NCBI GenBank assembly: GCA_032718475.1
Contig: JAUCBJ010002666.1
Span: 1-64,000 of the forward strand
Source: Nemertoderma westbladi
Taxonomy: Eukaryota; Xenacoelomorpha; Nemertodermatida; Nemertodermatidae
Reading direction: 5' to 3'
DNA: 64,000 bases
In this document: positions 42,937 through 54,616 of the stretch, piece after piece
Layout: each line of letters starts with the position of its first letter
Numbering within the stretch: the stretch's first letter is position 1
The notes under the pieces: generated by a model
Databases searched by the model: none
Seen by the model: only the letters and a program-made list of their open reading frames with translations
Told to the model about the DNA's origin: nothing
Made by a program: the position numbers and the translations under genes

Positions 42937-44350
42937 GATATGTGGAGGTTTCGGCCTTCAAGAAACTTCTAAATGAGTCCATATCGGGGAAGCAACCATG
43001 TTTGAGTTTGTAATTGTAGGTGTATCGGTCCCATCTAGTCCCAGTGGAACCCTTTGGAAGCGCACTGGAAACGAACTGTACTGTCATGGTTGTATCATAC
43101 ACTTGTTTCTGTCCTAGCCAATCAAGCTGGCGACAAATTTCCTCTACTTCATCTCTAAACTCTACGATCCCGTTTTGAGTGGATCTGTTTTTAGAGATTA
43201 ATCTATTGTACATGTTGCGTGCCAAGCTTTCTTCGTTGCCATATCGCTTCTTTAGAGTATCCCAAACTGTATTAATGCCGTCTACATGGCCCACATATTT
43301 TGCAGCCATCTGTTTAGGGGGTCCTTCCAGACAACTAATTAAATATCTAAGCTTCTCACGTTCACTTAATGGCGATTCTAGAATACTGTCCTTGCAGAAC
43401 TCTGCAAAGGGTAGCCACTTCAGTTCGTCACCATCGAACTTTAAAATTTGACCTGAGGATACGCACTGTCGAGCTTCGTTTCTAGCCATATGCTGGGCAA
43501 GGTCCGTTTGGACAGCTGAAGAATTTAATAAAAGGTCGGTTAGATATGAGTTTGGTCGTTCTGATGTAATGTGTTCTCGACATGAATACCACTCACATCG
43601 GAGGCACGTTTTAAAATTTTTACACCCTGCGACGCTGCTTGTGAGTCGACTTTCTTATTGGTCAGGGTGAGATGGTCTTGTATCAAGGCCATTTGTTGCT
43701 CTAAGTCATCAGTTCGTTGTAATAAAGAATCGTTTTTTTGTGACAAGGAATCATTTATTTGTAATAAAGAATCAATGATTTCTCGAGAGTTGTCGTTGTC
43801 CGGGGGTCTGGGCTGCCTGATATTTTGTACATAACGGTGGACATTTTGAATCCAAAGGGGGCGCATAAGCCTCTGAAGGTGAAGGAGGGTCACCTAAGGG
43901 GAATGCTTCACCAGGGATGTCTGGTGCAAACCTGACCCCACTTCTGGGGTAGGCTTCCCTTTGCCCGTCAGGGGGGACTGACTGATATCCATCCGCCGGA
44001 TGATAACGGCGTTCCTGGTCCCGGATGCCAGGTCCCCACTACTGGCGCCGACGCTTTTGCGGCTAAGTGGATCGATCCGGGCGACAGGTGCCTATCATCC
44101 AGTTGGTTTTGACGGTTGTAATATATCGTCGAGCGGGGATTCATTTCATTCCTAGATGTTCAATTATTATTGTTTCCTCCTTCGTTACCATGTGGTACGT
44201 TGGAATTTTCTCCCAAGCTGGTGATTGGGGATATTCCAGTGCCAAATTCATCACATTCTATCGTCCTTTGTCCTTTGTTAAGGTACTAAGACAGGTAGTT
44301 AGGTCGGGGGGTTCTAGACAAGTTATCACAGTGGGGCTGAACCAACGTTT
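42937..44350 (-). pseudogene. gag: Gag remnant of a third BEL-type element (element C)
   Basis: In order on the minus strand: a Pro-rich segment (YPRSGVRFAPDIPGEAFPLG, about 43,890-44,000), a coiled-coil-like segment (IDSLLQINDSLSQKNDSL, 43,540-43,893), then a DUF1759-type domain (42,937-43,489; FDGDELKWLPFAEFCKDSI, CRQLDWLGQKQVYD) closely related to that of copy A. Frames change near 43,890 and 43,510. It is cut off at 42,93x by the foldback element, which supplies the stop codon after TYLQ. Protease and RT do not follow on the far side of the foldback element. Confidence 0.8.
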
Positions 44351-44413
44351 TATAAAATAAAAATGCCCAAACTAACTGATTTCATTTTTTGGTATATTTC
44401 AATACCCTGGTTC

Positions 44414-45470
44414 TGATATTTTTAAAATCTTTTGCTGGTGTCTTTTTCTTAAAATTACTAAATAAATTAGTAATACTATTTATAATAATGCTATATATAT
44501 TATAAAAAATGCCCAGACCAAATTATAGCATTTATCGAGAATTTAAATCAACCTGATTTCGTATCTGTTAATTTTATAATATATCGTCGGTGTCTTTTAG
44601 AGTAATTAAATAAATTAAATATTAAATAATATTAATATTATATTAGCAAACTGGCTAATATATTCAATTGTAGTGAAGTCAACTTACCTTACTGCTATTG
44701 CATTGATATTAGTATCATTCGAACCGCAATGGTCAATTTAGTGGGGGTAGACACCATCAAAACAATGGTCGAGTTATTGCTTCTCGAGATATCGGTTAAA
44801 ATGTGAGCGCTGACTCACATAATAGAGCACATAACTTCAGCAATTTAATATCAATATATCACCATATCACTAAAAATATCAATTTTTTTATACTACTATT
44901 GTTTTTTATACTACTATTGTTTGATGGAGTCTACAACTACTAATTCGACCATTGCGGTTCAAATAGGCATATTCCCTAAGTCTGTTATTTATGTCGAAGT
45001 CTGATTTTTAGTGATATGGTGATATATTGCGTTAACTAGCTTACCTTAGTGTAATTTAGGTTAAGTCAGCACTCACATTTTTACCGATATCTCGAGAAGT
45101 AATAACTCTACCGTTGTTTTGATGATGTCAACACCCACTAAATCGACCATTGCGGTTCGAATAATACTAATATCAGTGCAATAGGAGTAAGATAAGTTGA
45201 TATTCACTACAATTGAGTATTAAGCAGTTCTGCTATATAATATTAATATATTTAATATTATTTTAGAATATTATTACTTTAAAAGACACTGACGAAATAT
45301 TATAAAACTAACAGATTCGGAACCAGGTTGATTAAAATTCTCGAAAATTGCTATAATTTGGTCTGGGCATTTTTTATAATATATACAGTATAGCATTATT
45401 ATAAATAGTATTACTAATTTATTTAGTAATTTTAAGAAAAAGACACCGGCAAAAGATTTTGAAAATATCA
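44414..45470. mobile_element. ~1.06-kb palindromic element with ~0.5-kb inverted arms
   Basis: The left arm ('gatatttttaaaatcttttgc', 'aaaaatgcccagaccaaatt', 'gaaccgcaatggtc') is repeated inverted on the right ('aatttggtctgggcattttt', 'gaccattgcggttcgaat', 'gcaaaagattttgaaaatatc'), meeting near 44,940. Arms differ at many sites. It is very AT-rich and encodes no protein. It lies between two unrelated BEL gag fragments and truncates the right-hand one. A target-site duplication was not found. Confidence 0.8.
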
Positions 45471-46206
45471 TTTTTGGTCTCCTGGGTGGAGAAGGCGATC
45501 TTCCTCCATTTGTTCCGTAGCCAGATCGGCAGTGCCTGCGCTATCGTGGTGATGTTATTCGATGCGTTGAGTTCGTATGGCGCGTCCAAGGTCTTTAGCA
45601 TGATTAACGCTTTCTCGACTTTGTTCGCGAAGTCTTTATACTAACAGGGTTATCCTGTAGGCCACCCGATGTTATTCCCCTCAGGGTCTGCCGGATGATC
45701 TTGGCTGGGTGTCCATATTCCCTGTCTAGGGCCCGCCATGCAGTCGTGAAGCCACCCTCGATGCCCTGATACTGCCTCATGATATCGTACGCTGGGCCCC
45801 CTGTATACACTTGTAAATATTTTTGGCACTCCGGCTGCGTCAGGTTTTTAGTTAATATTTCATTGCTGTACATGCGTCGGAATTGCAGGTATTCTTCCAG
45901 TCTGCTTCCGTCGAGTTTAAATGGTTCAACTGGTGGTCGTTCGATCCTGGTCTTGAGCGCATCGATAAGTGTTGCCATACCCATCGCCTGTGCTTCTAAT
46001 GGGTTCGACGGATGCTGTACAGACTCACCTGTTGGGTGCGCTTCGACCGTCGGGCCTGTTGATTTCTTCTGTGTCGGATATATCATTGGGGGTAACGGCA
46101 CCCTCCATATCTCCGTGTCGCACGATCTGTTCTGGTCCAGGTGGTTCGATGTTCTTATTCTCGGTTGAGTGTGTTGCTGATATTGTAATGGGAGAATGTC
46201 ACCCTG

Positions 46207-46229
46207 CCCCCCCCCCCCCCCCCCCCCCC
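46207..46229. repeat. Poly-C tract, 23 nt
   Basis: An uninterrupted run of 23 C on the plus strand within the gag remnant, between the Arg/Glu-rich and DUF1759 parts; it coincides with a change of reading frame. Confidence 0.95.
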
Positions 46230-47095
46230 GGTGTTATGTTTGGTACTGGGGTTGATGTTAATATATTGGGGCCCATACACCTATCTGCAATAACTCCCCC
46301 CTCCCCTGGGTATATGTTATCCCTGCATATTATAGTCATACTGGTGTGCAGGTACCGGTATAGGCCTATCCACTTCCTGCCTACCTACCGGTACGTATGC
46401 CGCGACTTCCGGATCTAATCCCATCATCCGCGCTACCCTATCGCCTACACTATCTCTTCCAGCATGGCCTATAGTATGTGCAGTAAGGCCTACAGTATGT
46501 CCTGCAGTCTGCCTGTGTCCTGCCGGACCGAAGTTTAATCCTCTCGAATATTCCAAGAAGTCCTCGCCGCGACCACCGTACTCTCGATCGGCAGCTATAT
46601 CCCGTCGGGAAGTTTCTCTTCGATCCCCTCTTCTGTCCTCATCCTTGAGCCGGTACATCCTGTACCCTTCTCCCGGCGTATGGTACATCTCGCCAGGCTG
46701 CGTCTCTCCGGGGCGACGGCAATCTCCCGGAGTTCGACCCCACTGACTCTCCAACTCCACTTCAACTACCGATGGTTTGCTGTCCGTCCTCGCTCTCCGG
46801 TTGCCCGCAGCAACGCTTCTTCTATTCTCTTCACTTCTTCTCTCTTCAGTGTAGCGTTCCCGCTCATGAGATCTCTCTTTGACCTCCCGGTTAAACTCCA
46901 CTGTTCTTCTTCCGTCTTCCGACTGGGCTCGACATCTCGTCGCTTGCCCGCTCATGACGCCAACCTCTCTCTCTCTACCAGGTTGGACGCTCCTGGGGAT
47001 ATTCGCAATCCCCCTACTATTCTCCGTCGTCGGGTACCGCGGTTCACCTAACTGGCCCCACGCATTATCCGCCGACGCCTGTGGGACATTCTCTG

Positions 47096-47166
47096 CCCCC
47101 CCCCCCCCCCCCCTCTCGCCACTAATATCTCGTGGTGGGGCGCCCGTAGCCCCCCCCCCCCCCCCC
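47096..47166. repeat. Two poly-C tracts, 18 and 17 nt
   Basis: The runs are at 47,096-47,113 and 47,150-47,166. On the gag strand they encode poly-Gly, and the frame used upstream differs from that used downstream, so their lengths decide the frame. Confidence 0.95.
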
Positions 47167-47246
47167 ACTCGCCACCTATTACTTCACTTTCTCCTACTTC
47201 GCTTCTACGCCCCTCTCTAGTCGACGCACTATCTCTACTGCGACTT

Positions 47247-47417
47247 GGTCTATTCACCCCCGCCTCTCTCTGTACCACTGCGTGGCCTTGCAGGCTCCCA
47301 TTGGGTTGACTCACCCCTGCTGATCCCTGCCTAACTACATGGCCTTGCAGGCTCCCATCGGGGTGACTCACCCCCGCTACTCCCTGCGTAACTATGTGGC
47401 CTTGCAGGCTCTCGCTG
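47247..47417 (-). repeat. 57-bp (19-residue) tandem repeat in gag, 3 copies
   Basis: 'tggccttgcaggct' recurs at a 57-bp period (47,283, 47,340, 47,397). On the coding strand the units read ESLQGHIVTQGVAGVSHPD, GSLQGHVVRQGSAGVSQPN and GSLQGHAVVQREAGVNRPS. Confidence 0.95.
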
Positions 47418-48817
47418 GCCGGACCACCTGTGTCCCTTGCGTTCGTATTAATAGCACCGTTACCAACAATATTATTATCTAAATTATTTAAATTATTTTG
47501 TTCGGAATCGGGATTATTATTCAGATTACTTTGTACATTTAGATTAGAATCATTATTTGAATTATTTTGTGTATTTAAGTTAAGATTATTTGGATTATTT
47601 TGTATATTTGAGTTAGGATTATTTGGATTATTTTGTTTATCTGAATTTAAATTATTATTTGGACTATTTGAATCAAAATTATTACTACCGGGTAAAAGAT
47701 TATTTCCTGCAATGAAAGTTTGATTAGGGTTGTCCACTACGGTACTATTAATATTAACTCCTTCTAACATATTATTATTACGCTCGTTCACTTCTCTCTC
47801 TATTTTCGCTTCTCGCACCTTGCGCTCATTCTCTATTCTCGCCTCCTGCTCTTTGCGCTCGTTTGTCTCTCTCTCTTCTTGCTCTCTACAGTTCATCGCC
47901 ACCCTCCAGGCCCTCTCTCTACACTCTCTCGCTAACTCTTTCTCTTTCTATAATAACGCGGTTCCCTTGTCCAGCTGCCTCTCCAACTCTTTCTGGTCCA
48001 GCGCCACCATGTCTAGTTGACACGCCAGATCTATCTCTAACACCCTTCTTGCCTTTGCGGAGGATGTAGCGGACTTATCGGTCGCGACAGACTCCCATCG
48101 CCTCTCTGTCCTACTAACTTTCCCCCGCTTTCTGGGGTTCTCACTGACCGACGACACCGAATCCTCGGGGTTAACCTCGGGTTCGCCCTCGTGCGGATCC
48201 GCCCAACCCACTAACTTAATTCCCCTAGCATCCACTAAGTAAGGCCCTACGTACACTACTTCAGGCTCCATAACCCCGGATCGCCACAGTTCAAACAGTT
48301 CGGTGGCGACCCCCCTCGCTCTCTCACTTGCCAGTTCTCCCTGTCCAAAATGGACTAAGTATCGGAAGTGTTTATTTGACTCACCTAGCCTTTGTTGTAA
48401 CTTAGGCTGGTCTACCTTTCCTCCCTCTCTGGGCTCCTTCAGTAACTTCTTGGCGGCGTTGTAGGCCCGTCGTAGCTGATCACTCATCCCGACATCCTCT
48501 TCGCCGACTCCTCTCCTCTCCTCGTTCGGCGTCGTACCGGCGGCCCCACCGTCGCCGTTCCGGTCGGCCGTCCTGCCCTCCGCCTGTGGCTGGCCGGCGA
48601 CTTCGGTACTCCGACCGCCGTCGTGCGTCGACTCGTCTCTCCCTCGTGGTTGACGGCCGCCCTCCGCCTAGGCTACCGGATCGTCCCTCATCGGCGAATC
48701 CGGCGTCGCTGGCCGATACCGTCTAGTCGCGGCCTCACGGATCATTTGGTTGGTATCGTCCGGGGTCCGCGGTGGCGTCCTCTCTCCCTCAGATAATCGG
48801 GGCTCTCCGTCGCTCAT

Positions 48818-49450
48818 CTTTCCTTTCCTTCTCTATCTCTGGCAGTCACAGTTTATGGCAGTATGGAAATTATTGACTGTGACGGGATCAGGGATCCCGA
48901 CCGGGTAATTAAACTACGCGTCACCGTTCTGCTTGGGGATGGTGCTAACAGCTTTGGCCGAGGCCATTGGGGAAAAACAATAGAGTTATTGTTGTCTCTT
49001 GATGTTAGAAAATATCTGATGATAGCACGATTAAATAGCAGAAATACAGATAAGATAGTTACCGGTATAATGGTATAGATGACGGTCAATAATTATGACC
49101 GGTCTGCACTAATAAACTGAATAATACAATTGACATACCAATCCAACAACCTGAGATGATATATGATTGATACACTGAATATTGCTTCACCTCCTTCTCT
49201 ACTTTGGCCTTCTATCCAATGGATGCTTTCCTGTCCCCTATCACGTGACTCCCTTCCCTCTATTGGTTAATATACTACTTGTCACCTTGGCACTCTCTGG
49301 GAGTGTTTCCCCCCCCCCCCCCCCCCCGCTGCTAGCCTCTACTAGCTATGTTCCCTCCGAGGTGGTTTGACCTCTAACCTTCCTTTCTATGTGGCTTCGG
49401 GGCCCTATGTTGCCCCCCCCCCCCCCCCCCCCAATGTTGGTTGTGATACG
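48818..49450. other. Presumed leader upstream of gag D, with two poly-C tracts
   Basis: No coding frame is recognised. The poly-C runs are at 49,309-49,327 (19 nt) and 49,413-49,432 (20 nt). By analogy with copy A this should be leader or LTR of element D, but no second copy is available to define it. A 10-bp hairpin ('atacgagatt' / 'aatctcgtat', 9-nt loop) lies at 49,447-49,475. Confidence 0.45.
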
Positions 49451-49475
49451 AGATTGATATTGGTAATCTCGTATC

Positions 49476-52219
49476 CCCAACATATTGCTAAAATGCCACT
49501 ATCCCATTTTCTGGTGGGTAATGAAGTGGAATTGAATCCGCTTACAAGGTATGGGAAATGTTGAGCCACACTATTGTATGTCGTCGGCTGTGGGGGTGTA
49601 TCACGTTTCAACACTCAATGGAAGTAAACAGCACTAATATATGGTAGGGGGAATTTGTATATCGTGACTAAGTAGGTCAAACAAAGGAGTTTAGTCTCGT
49701 GATTTGATTTATAGTAAGTATATGGCTGAGTTGAAGCACTCAGCGACAAATTGTCTGGAATGGTATGTCGTTGTGGGGAAAGATGTAAATCGCCTTAGGA
49801 TGGAATTAAATTGCAAGTCGCAATAACCCACTGGTACCTATTAATGTGCAAGACTTATTTTAAATCTTGGTGTGGCCCACATTACGATCCGACCAACCGC
49901 CGTATTCCCATGTAGTGTAGTAAATAGAATCTTACTGACAAGCAAGCAATTTCGTAGTATTTATTCCTCAGCATCTTGATGCCACTCGGCTGCTCGGGTT
50001 CAGATACATCGGACTGTCGGAAGCTGTTTAGATGAAGAAGTTGTTTAGATGGCCTTGCAGCCTTGCCAACGACCAACGACCTGAAGACGGTACCGGTAAC
50101 TCTGTACCACTGTAACAGTTAACAGTACCGGTACCATACTGTATTCGCCTAATAATTTTTGGGTAGATTAATTTATTATAACCGTAAGACAGTTACACAG
50201 ATGCTACACGAAGACCCCATGCAAATTCAACTTGGAAATTTCTAAACTTTGGCCAGACTACATGTGTACCAAGTTTGGTTAAATTTCATTAACATTTGGC
50301 TGAGTTTTTAACGTTTAAAATTGGACACGACAGAACGACAGATCAACAGAGCAACAGACACACCGATTGAGTTAGTGGTACCTGTATGCTAAGCTCGCTT
50401 ACTTTTGTCGCTCGCCCCACAATAAAATACCAGGTTACTTAGGTTACTTTAATAAAAACCAAAAGTGTAATACAATTCTGATAATAGCGTCCATAACATA
50501 CCATACAAAGGCTGACTAAATTATTAAGCTATGGTAATGAATGTAGTAATTTATTGGTAATTAGCCGATTCATACGCAGTGATTGCCTATGCACTCCCTC
50601 AGGTATTTTGGCCTTATTTTATACTGGCTTCGCAAACGTACGACTAATAATGTCAAATTAAACCAGTCACACAAGTAAACTCTCTGACTTAATCAACAAT
50701 TCGCACGGAAATGCACCTGGAATAGTTGCACTTGCACAAAGCCGCGCAACAAAATTTACGAATGTTATCACAATACTATGAACTATGACACATCAAACCA
50801 AACAATCAGTATCGCACCAAATAAGTCGCAGGATTGTCTATATTATCTTTTGTCAATAACGTTTTCCCTGTTTTGCAACTTTACGCTTCACGCGCCGCCA
50901 GCTTACGAATTACACCACCCGCTGGGAACGTAGCTCTCACAGCTCAACACGTTCGGAGAATTTGCACGTTGTGGACAATGTAATGTTTCAAACCCCTTAA
51001 CAATTTGTCGATAAAGCATTCAGTTCTCAATATCAAGCAAAATAAAAACATGTGCAAATAACACAACACTAGTTCTACACGTAATTGAAGTAGTTTACTT
51101 ACACGGAAACCGCCGAGCGAAGTAGGTATAATAAAACTACAGTTTTTATTATAGTCCACTACCACAGCGCACATTGGTGTTCAAGATGTTAATGTAATTA
51201 ATTGTACGGGAGGGGGGGGGGTGGGGCAAACACTGTCTTGGGGGCAGCGCTGGAAAATGAAATTTCACTGTCAAGGCTTTTACGGGAGGCTAACCCCACA
51301 TTCGCTGCAAAGTGAGTTCGTTTGTAACTCTTGTGAGTGCTATCGAGTGCCTTGGGGTACCTGCCGCATAGCAGGAACACTCACGAATGTTTATGTTATA
51401 TATATATTATCTAATATCTATATCTGGTCTGAATGTACAATCAATTACTGTAAGTATATAGCTTCGGCACTATAAACTGCTTCAAGGGAATAAAGTAATA
51501 TTTACGTTCCGTTATGTTGTGTTGTTGGCAGGTAAATGTATGTGTGACTTATATATATTACAGGTAGGACACTATGTTGGACCTAGTGCGTGGTAAGCGC
51601 ACAGTTCACTCGTACTGCACGCATCATAGTATCGATAGATTATAGTTACTATTTGGGGAATAATATTGCTATGGGCTATGGACGCACACACTCGCACTAA
51701 ATGAACCGAATCTATTACAGACAGGGCGCAGTCAGCACTAACCGTGTGGAAATCAAGTTGGTGTGATCTCTGGTCTTGTATATTCATCAACAAGGTAAAG
51801 CAATAATAATAACTATAAGAACAAGATTTAATACGCACAGCAAGTTATTGATGCAATGCAATAAGAAAATGATGCAACACAGCAAGTTACAATATGTACA
51901 GTAAGCTATGATGCGATACAGTAAGGTGAAATTTCATAGGTCCTGCTAGTTACATGACTCGTAACAGGATTAAGATGTTATAAGGTTATGCCTAAAATAG
52001 CAGGATAAACATCGATTATTATAGCACTGTAAGAAATGAAGCAGCCAATAGGGCGCAAGGACATCGTAAAATATGGCAACCAATAGGAGCATTAATTAGA
52101 GTTACGGCAACCGATGCTGGGCAACGGACAAACAATCTTAAAAGTGATATACAACACGGATTTGAGAGGAATATTATGCGCACAGAAGTTGAATAGTTCT
52201 CTTGTAAAAATATAAGATT
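49476..52219. other. Non-coding interval with a dispersed-repeat fragment
   Basis: No gene is seen. The stretch 50,355-50,421 ('caccgattgagttagtggta', 'gctaagctcgcttactttt') is an inverted match to 60,692-60,757. The preceding ~100 bp ('accaagtttggttaaatttc' and 'cgacagaacgacagatc') resemble the 3' part of a common short interspersed repeat. The rest is AT-rich unique sequence. Confidence 0.5.
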
Positions 52220-52340
52220 TCGACATGCAGTTAGCGTGTGCAGCAAAATTCATGCTGCCCTCTATCCATGACCCAAGGTACTGGAAGTCGTCAACGTTCT
52301 TTAGTTGATTATTATCAATATTAGTTAGAATTATTTGAAC
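52220..52340 (-). pseudogene. Small RTE-type RT C-terminal fragment
   Basis: About 40 codons read NVDDFQYLGSWIEGSMNFAA, the segment corresponding to HVDDFCYLGSWI of the RTE element in copy Y. No other parts of the protein are nearby. It represents another, diverged RTE family. Confidence 0.7.
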
Positions 52341-54147
52341 AATAAAAGTCTTGAATTTGGTTTTTGTAGCATTTATATGCTACAATTTGTGGTGCTCTGG
52401 TTCCATAGACAATTCGCCATATGTTATGCGGCTGAAAAAAAGCAAGTCAGAACAAAACTTTTGGTCTCGAGTACCAAATTGCTAATATGTTTATGTTTTT
52501 TTATGGGGGAAACCGCATCATCATAATACTAAAGTTAATTTGTCAGCATATGTTATATGATGGTGTAAATTTATATAAATAAATAATAATAATAATATTA
52601 CATTAGTTATTATTTATAAATGTAATGTAGAACTTCGATTTTGACGATTTTCGAACAGGTGGAGCAGTTCCTACTGACAACTCCTCTAGTAACGAACGTA
52701 ACAACTACAAAACAAATATATTGAATAACTTATTATTAATAACCTATTTATTGGAGTAAAGGGAATCTTTGGGAAACGTCCGACAAGCAAATCTTGTATT
52801 TCATTCATTGGGCCGAAACGTCCTAGGCCAAAACGTCTTAGACCGAAACGTATGTTACCCAATTCCATCACTACAGTATGCGTTTCAAAAATTTAAGTTA
52901 GGCTCATCAGTGATAAATGGTTGCAATTATACTACTACTACCGGTAGTAGGTCGAGCAAACTCGGGACAGTAGAAATGAAATCCTTCCAGGCTTGAAGTA
53001 ATCTTATGTATCAGGGAGACCAGGGAGGTTTGGCACGTGGGGGAGATTTGGCATAAGTGCCTTTAGAGGGACTTCCTGAATGTGGATTGAGAGAACCTTT
53101 TTACACAACTTATGGAAACTGAAAAAAATATTCAATTTAAAAGGCAACTGCGTTTCTCCGAATAACATTTTGTATTTTTCCAATCAAAACAATAATTTTT
53201 ATTTTTTGTGTTTCAGTCAATCCCCTTTTATAAGTATTATCACTGGTACTTATGGGTGGGTATATGAAAATGATCGTCAGCTATGTGGTGTATGATAAAT
53301 TGACAGAATATTATGTATTTACTATAATCTTTTATATCTATTATTATATCGCATTTATCAAAGTGCCCCAGGTTGGGATGTTTGGTATATCAGTGATCAC
53401 TGCAACAACACTCATCGTCTGCCACTGCCAGCCAGTACAGCAGTAGGCCACTGGTGTCTAGTTGTAGGGCCTACTGCCTTTTCACTATGTGCCTGTGCAG
53501 TATTACAGCTGTACAGTATTAGCTACCAGTACTCTCAAGCACATGCGAAGTAGCCCAGGAAGCTGTAGGCCTCATTACCACCAGTCAGCCAGTAGGTTAC
53601 TTTTTAGTGGTACAGCAGTACTGGTACGATAGGCCTACTTGTACTGCAGTACGGTAGAAATTGGTTAGCGTATCAGTACCAGTCAGCCAGTGGAGGCAAT
53701 TTTTTCACCATCCAAAAAGGGCGTTTTATTAGGTATTTTTTCAAGTGAATTTGTCATTTTACCCATTCCATACAGCCATATACAAAACACTTATATTTTT
53801 TTCAGTAATCTGTTATTTTTTTTTTCAAAACACAAACAAACATACCTTGACCTGTTGACTGCTTAATTAATTAGCCATTCTGCCATTCAGCCATTGCATA
53901 CTACTAGGCCTACTACTACATACTACTGTACTAGGTCGAGCGAGCGAACTCAGACACTGAAAGACATGAGTGAAAATTTGCTACGATAGCATAGCATAGG
54001 CCTAACTGCCTAAGTCTGTAAGTGAGCAAGTAGGTCAGTAGGTAGGTATTGGCTTGGCAGTAATAAAGCATAGATTCTATCTGTCTATAGTCTATGCACT
54101 ATGCCTACCTTTACCTAATGTACCTTACCTAGCTGCCTAGGACTACC
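52341..54147. other. Non-coding interval
   Basis: AT-rich sequence with many 'taggccta', 'tactgtac' and 'taccggta' words, especially 53,450-54,110. No gene, RNA or complete element is recognised. Confidence 0.5.
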
Positions 54148-54149
54148 TA

Positions 54150-54454
54150 CCGTCAACCGGGGTGAAGTGGGACAAATTATATAAAATAACTCATTTTTTT
54201 ATCGAATTGGATAAGGCAAACGGGACAATATTATTTATAAAGGATTTATTAAGTATATATGCAATAGGTATTATTGAATTTTTTTGAAAATTTCGGATTT
54301 TAGTAATATTTTTTATAATTTTGGAATGTCCCACTTCACCCCTAGTACTCGGCTCGGGGTGAAGTGGGACAGTTCATAAATTGGTTAAGATATCACTGTT
54401 ATTGCAGTATTGTATAGATTCCCAGTTCTAATCTAGTCTGGGGCGAAGTGGGAT
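54150..54454. repeat. Left terminal inverted repeat and subterminal motif copies
   Basis: Copies of the 15-bp motif lie at 54,159-54,173 (+), 54,328-54,342 (inverted), 54,356-54,370 (+) and 54,440-54,454 (+, one change). The second and third form an inverted pair around 13 bp. Confidence 0.9.
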
Positions 54455-54616
54455 AATTTTTTATATTTTTAAAAAAATTACTGCATTCAAACTATTTAAA
54501 AAATTGGCAAAAATCTAAAAGTTTTATTTATTTCAAATAAACATTAGCATAGTTCGTATTGGGCATTATAGCATTCGATTGCATAGGTAGGACATCAGGA
54601 CATGTCAGCATGTCTA

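Larger units (their letters stand above)
45471..48817 (-). pseudogene. gag: Gag remnant of a fourth BEL-type element (element D)
   Basis: ATG at 48,815-48,817 opens a frame that can be followed for 1.7 kb with two amber stops (48,668-48,670; 47,948-47,950). In order: an acidic N-terminus; a MSDQLRRAYNAAKKLL segment; a Glu/Arg coiled coil (47,770-47,945); an Asn-rich region (about 47,460-47,760); three 19-residue repeats (SLQGHVVRQGSAGVS); two poly-Gly runs encoded by poly-G, where the frame shifts; an Arg/Glu-rich region (46,317-47,168); and a DUF1759-type domain (45,471-46,101; FKLDGSRLEEYLQFRRMYSN). It is truncated by the palindrome at 45,470. The N-rich and Gly-rich features are unlike elements A and C. 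Confidence 0.75.

Noticed and set aside
52686-52871. Short frame with repeated RFGLRRFGLGRFG
   Set aside because: It comes from a local 'ccgaaacgtcctaggccaaaacgtc' repeat of about 10-15 bp; no protein family fits.
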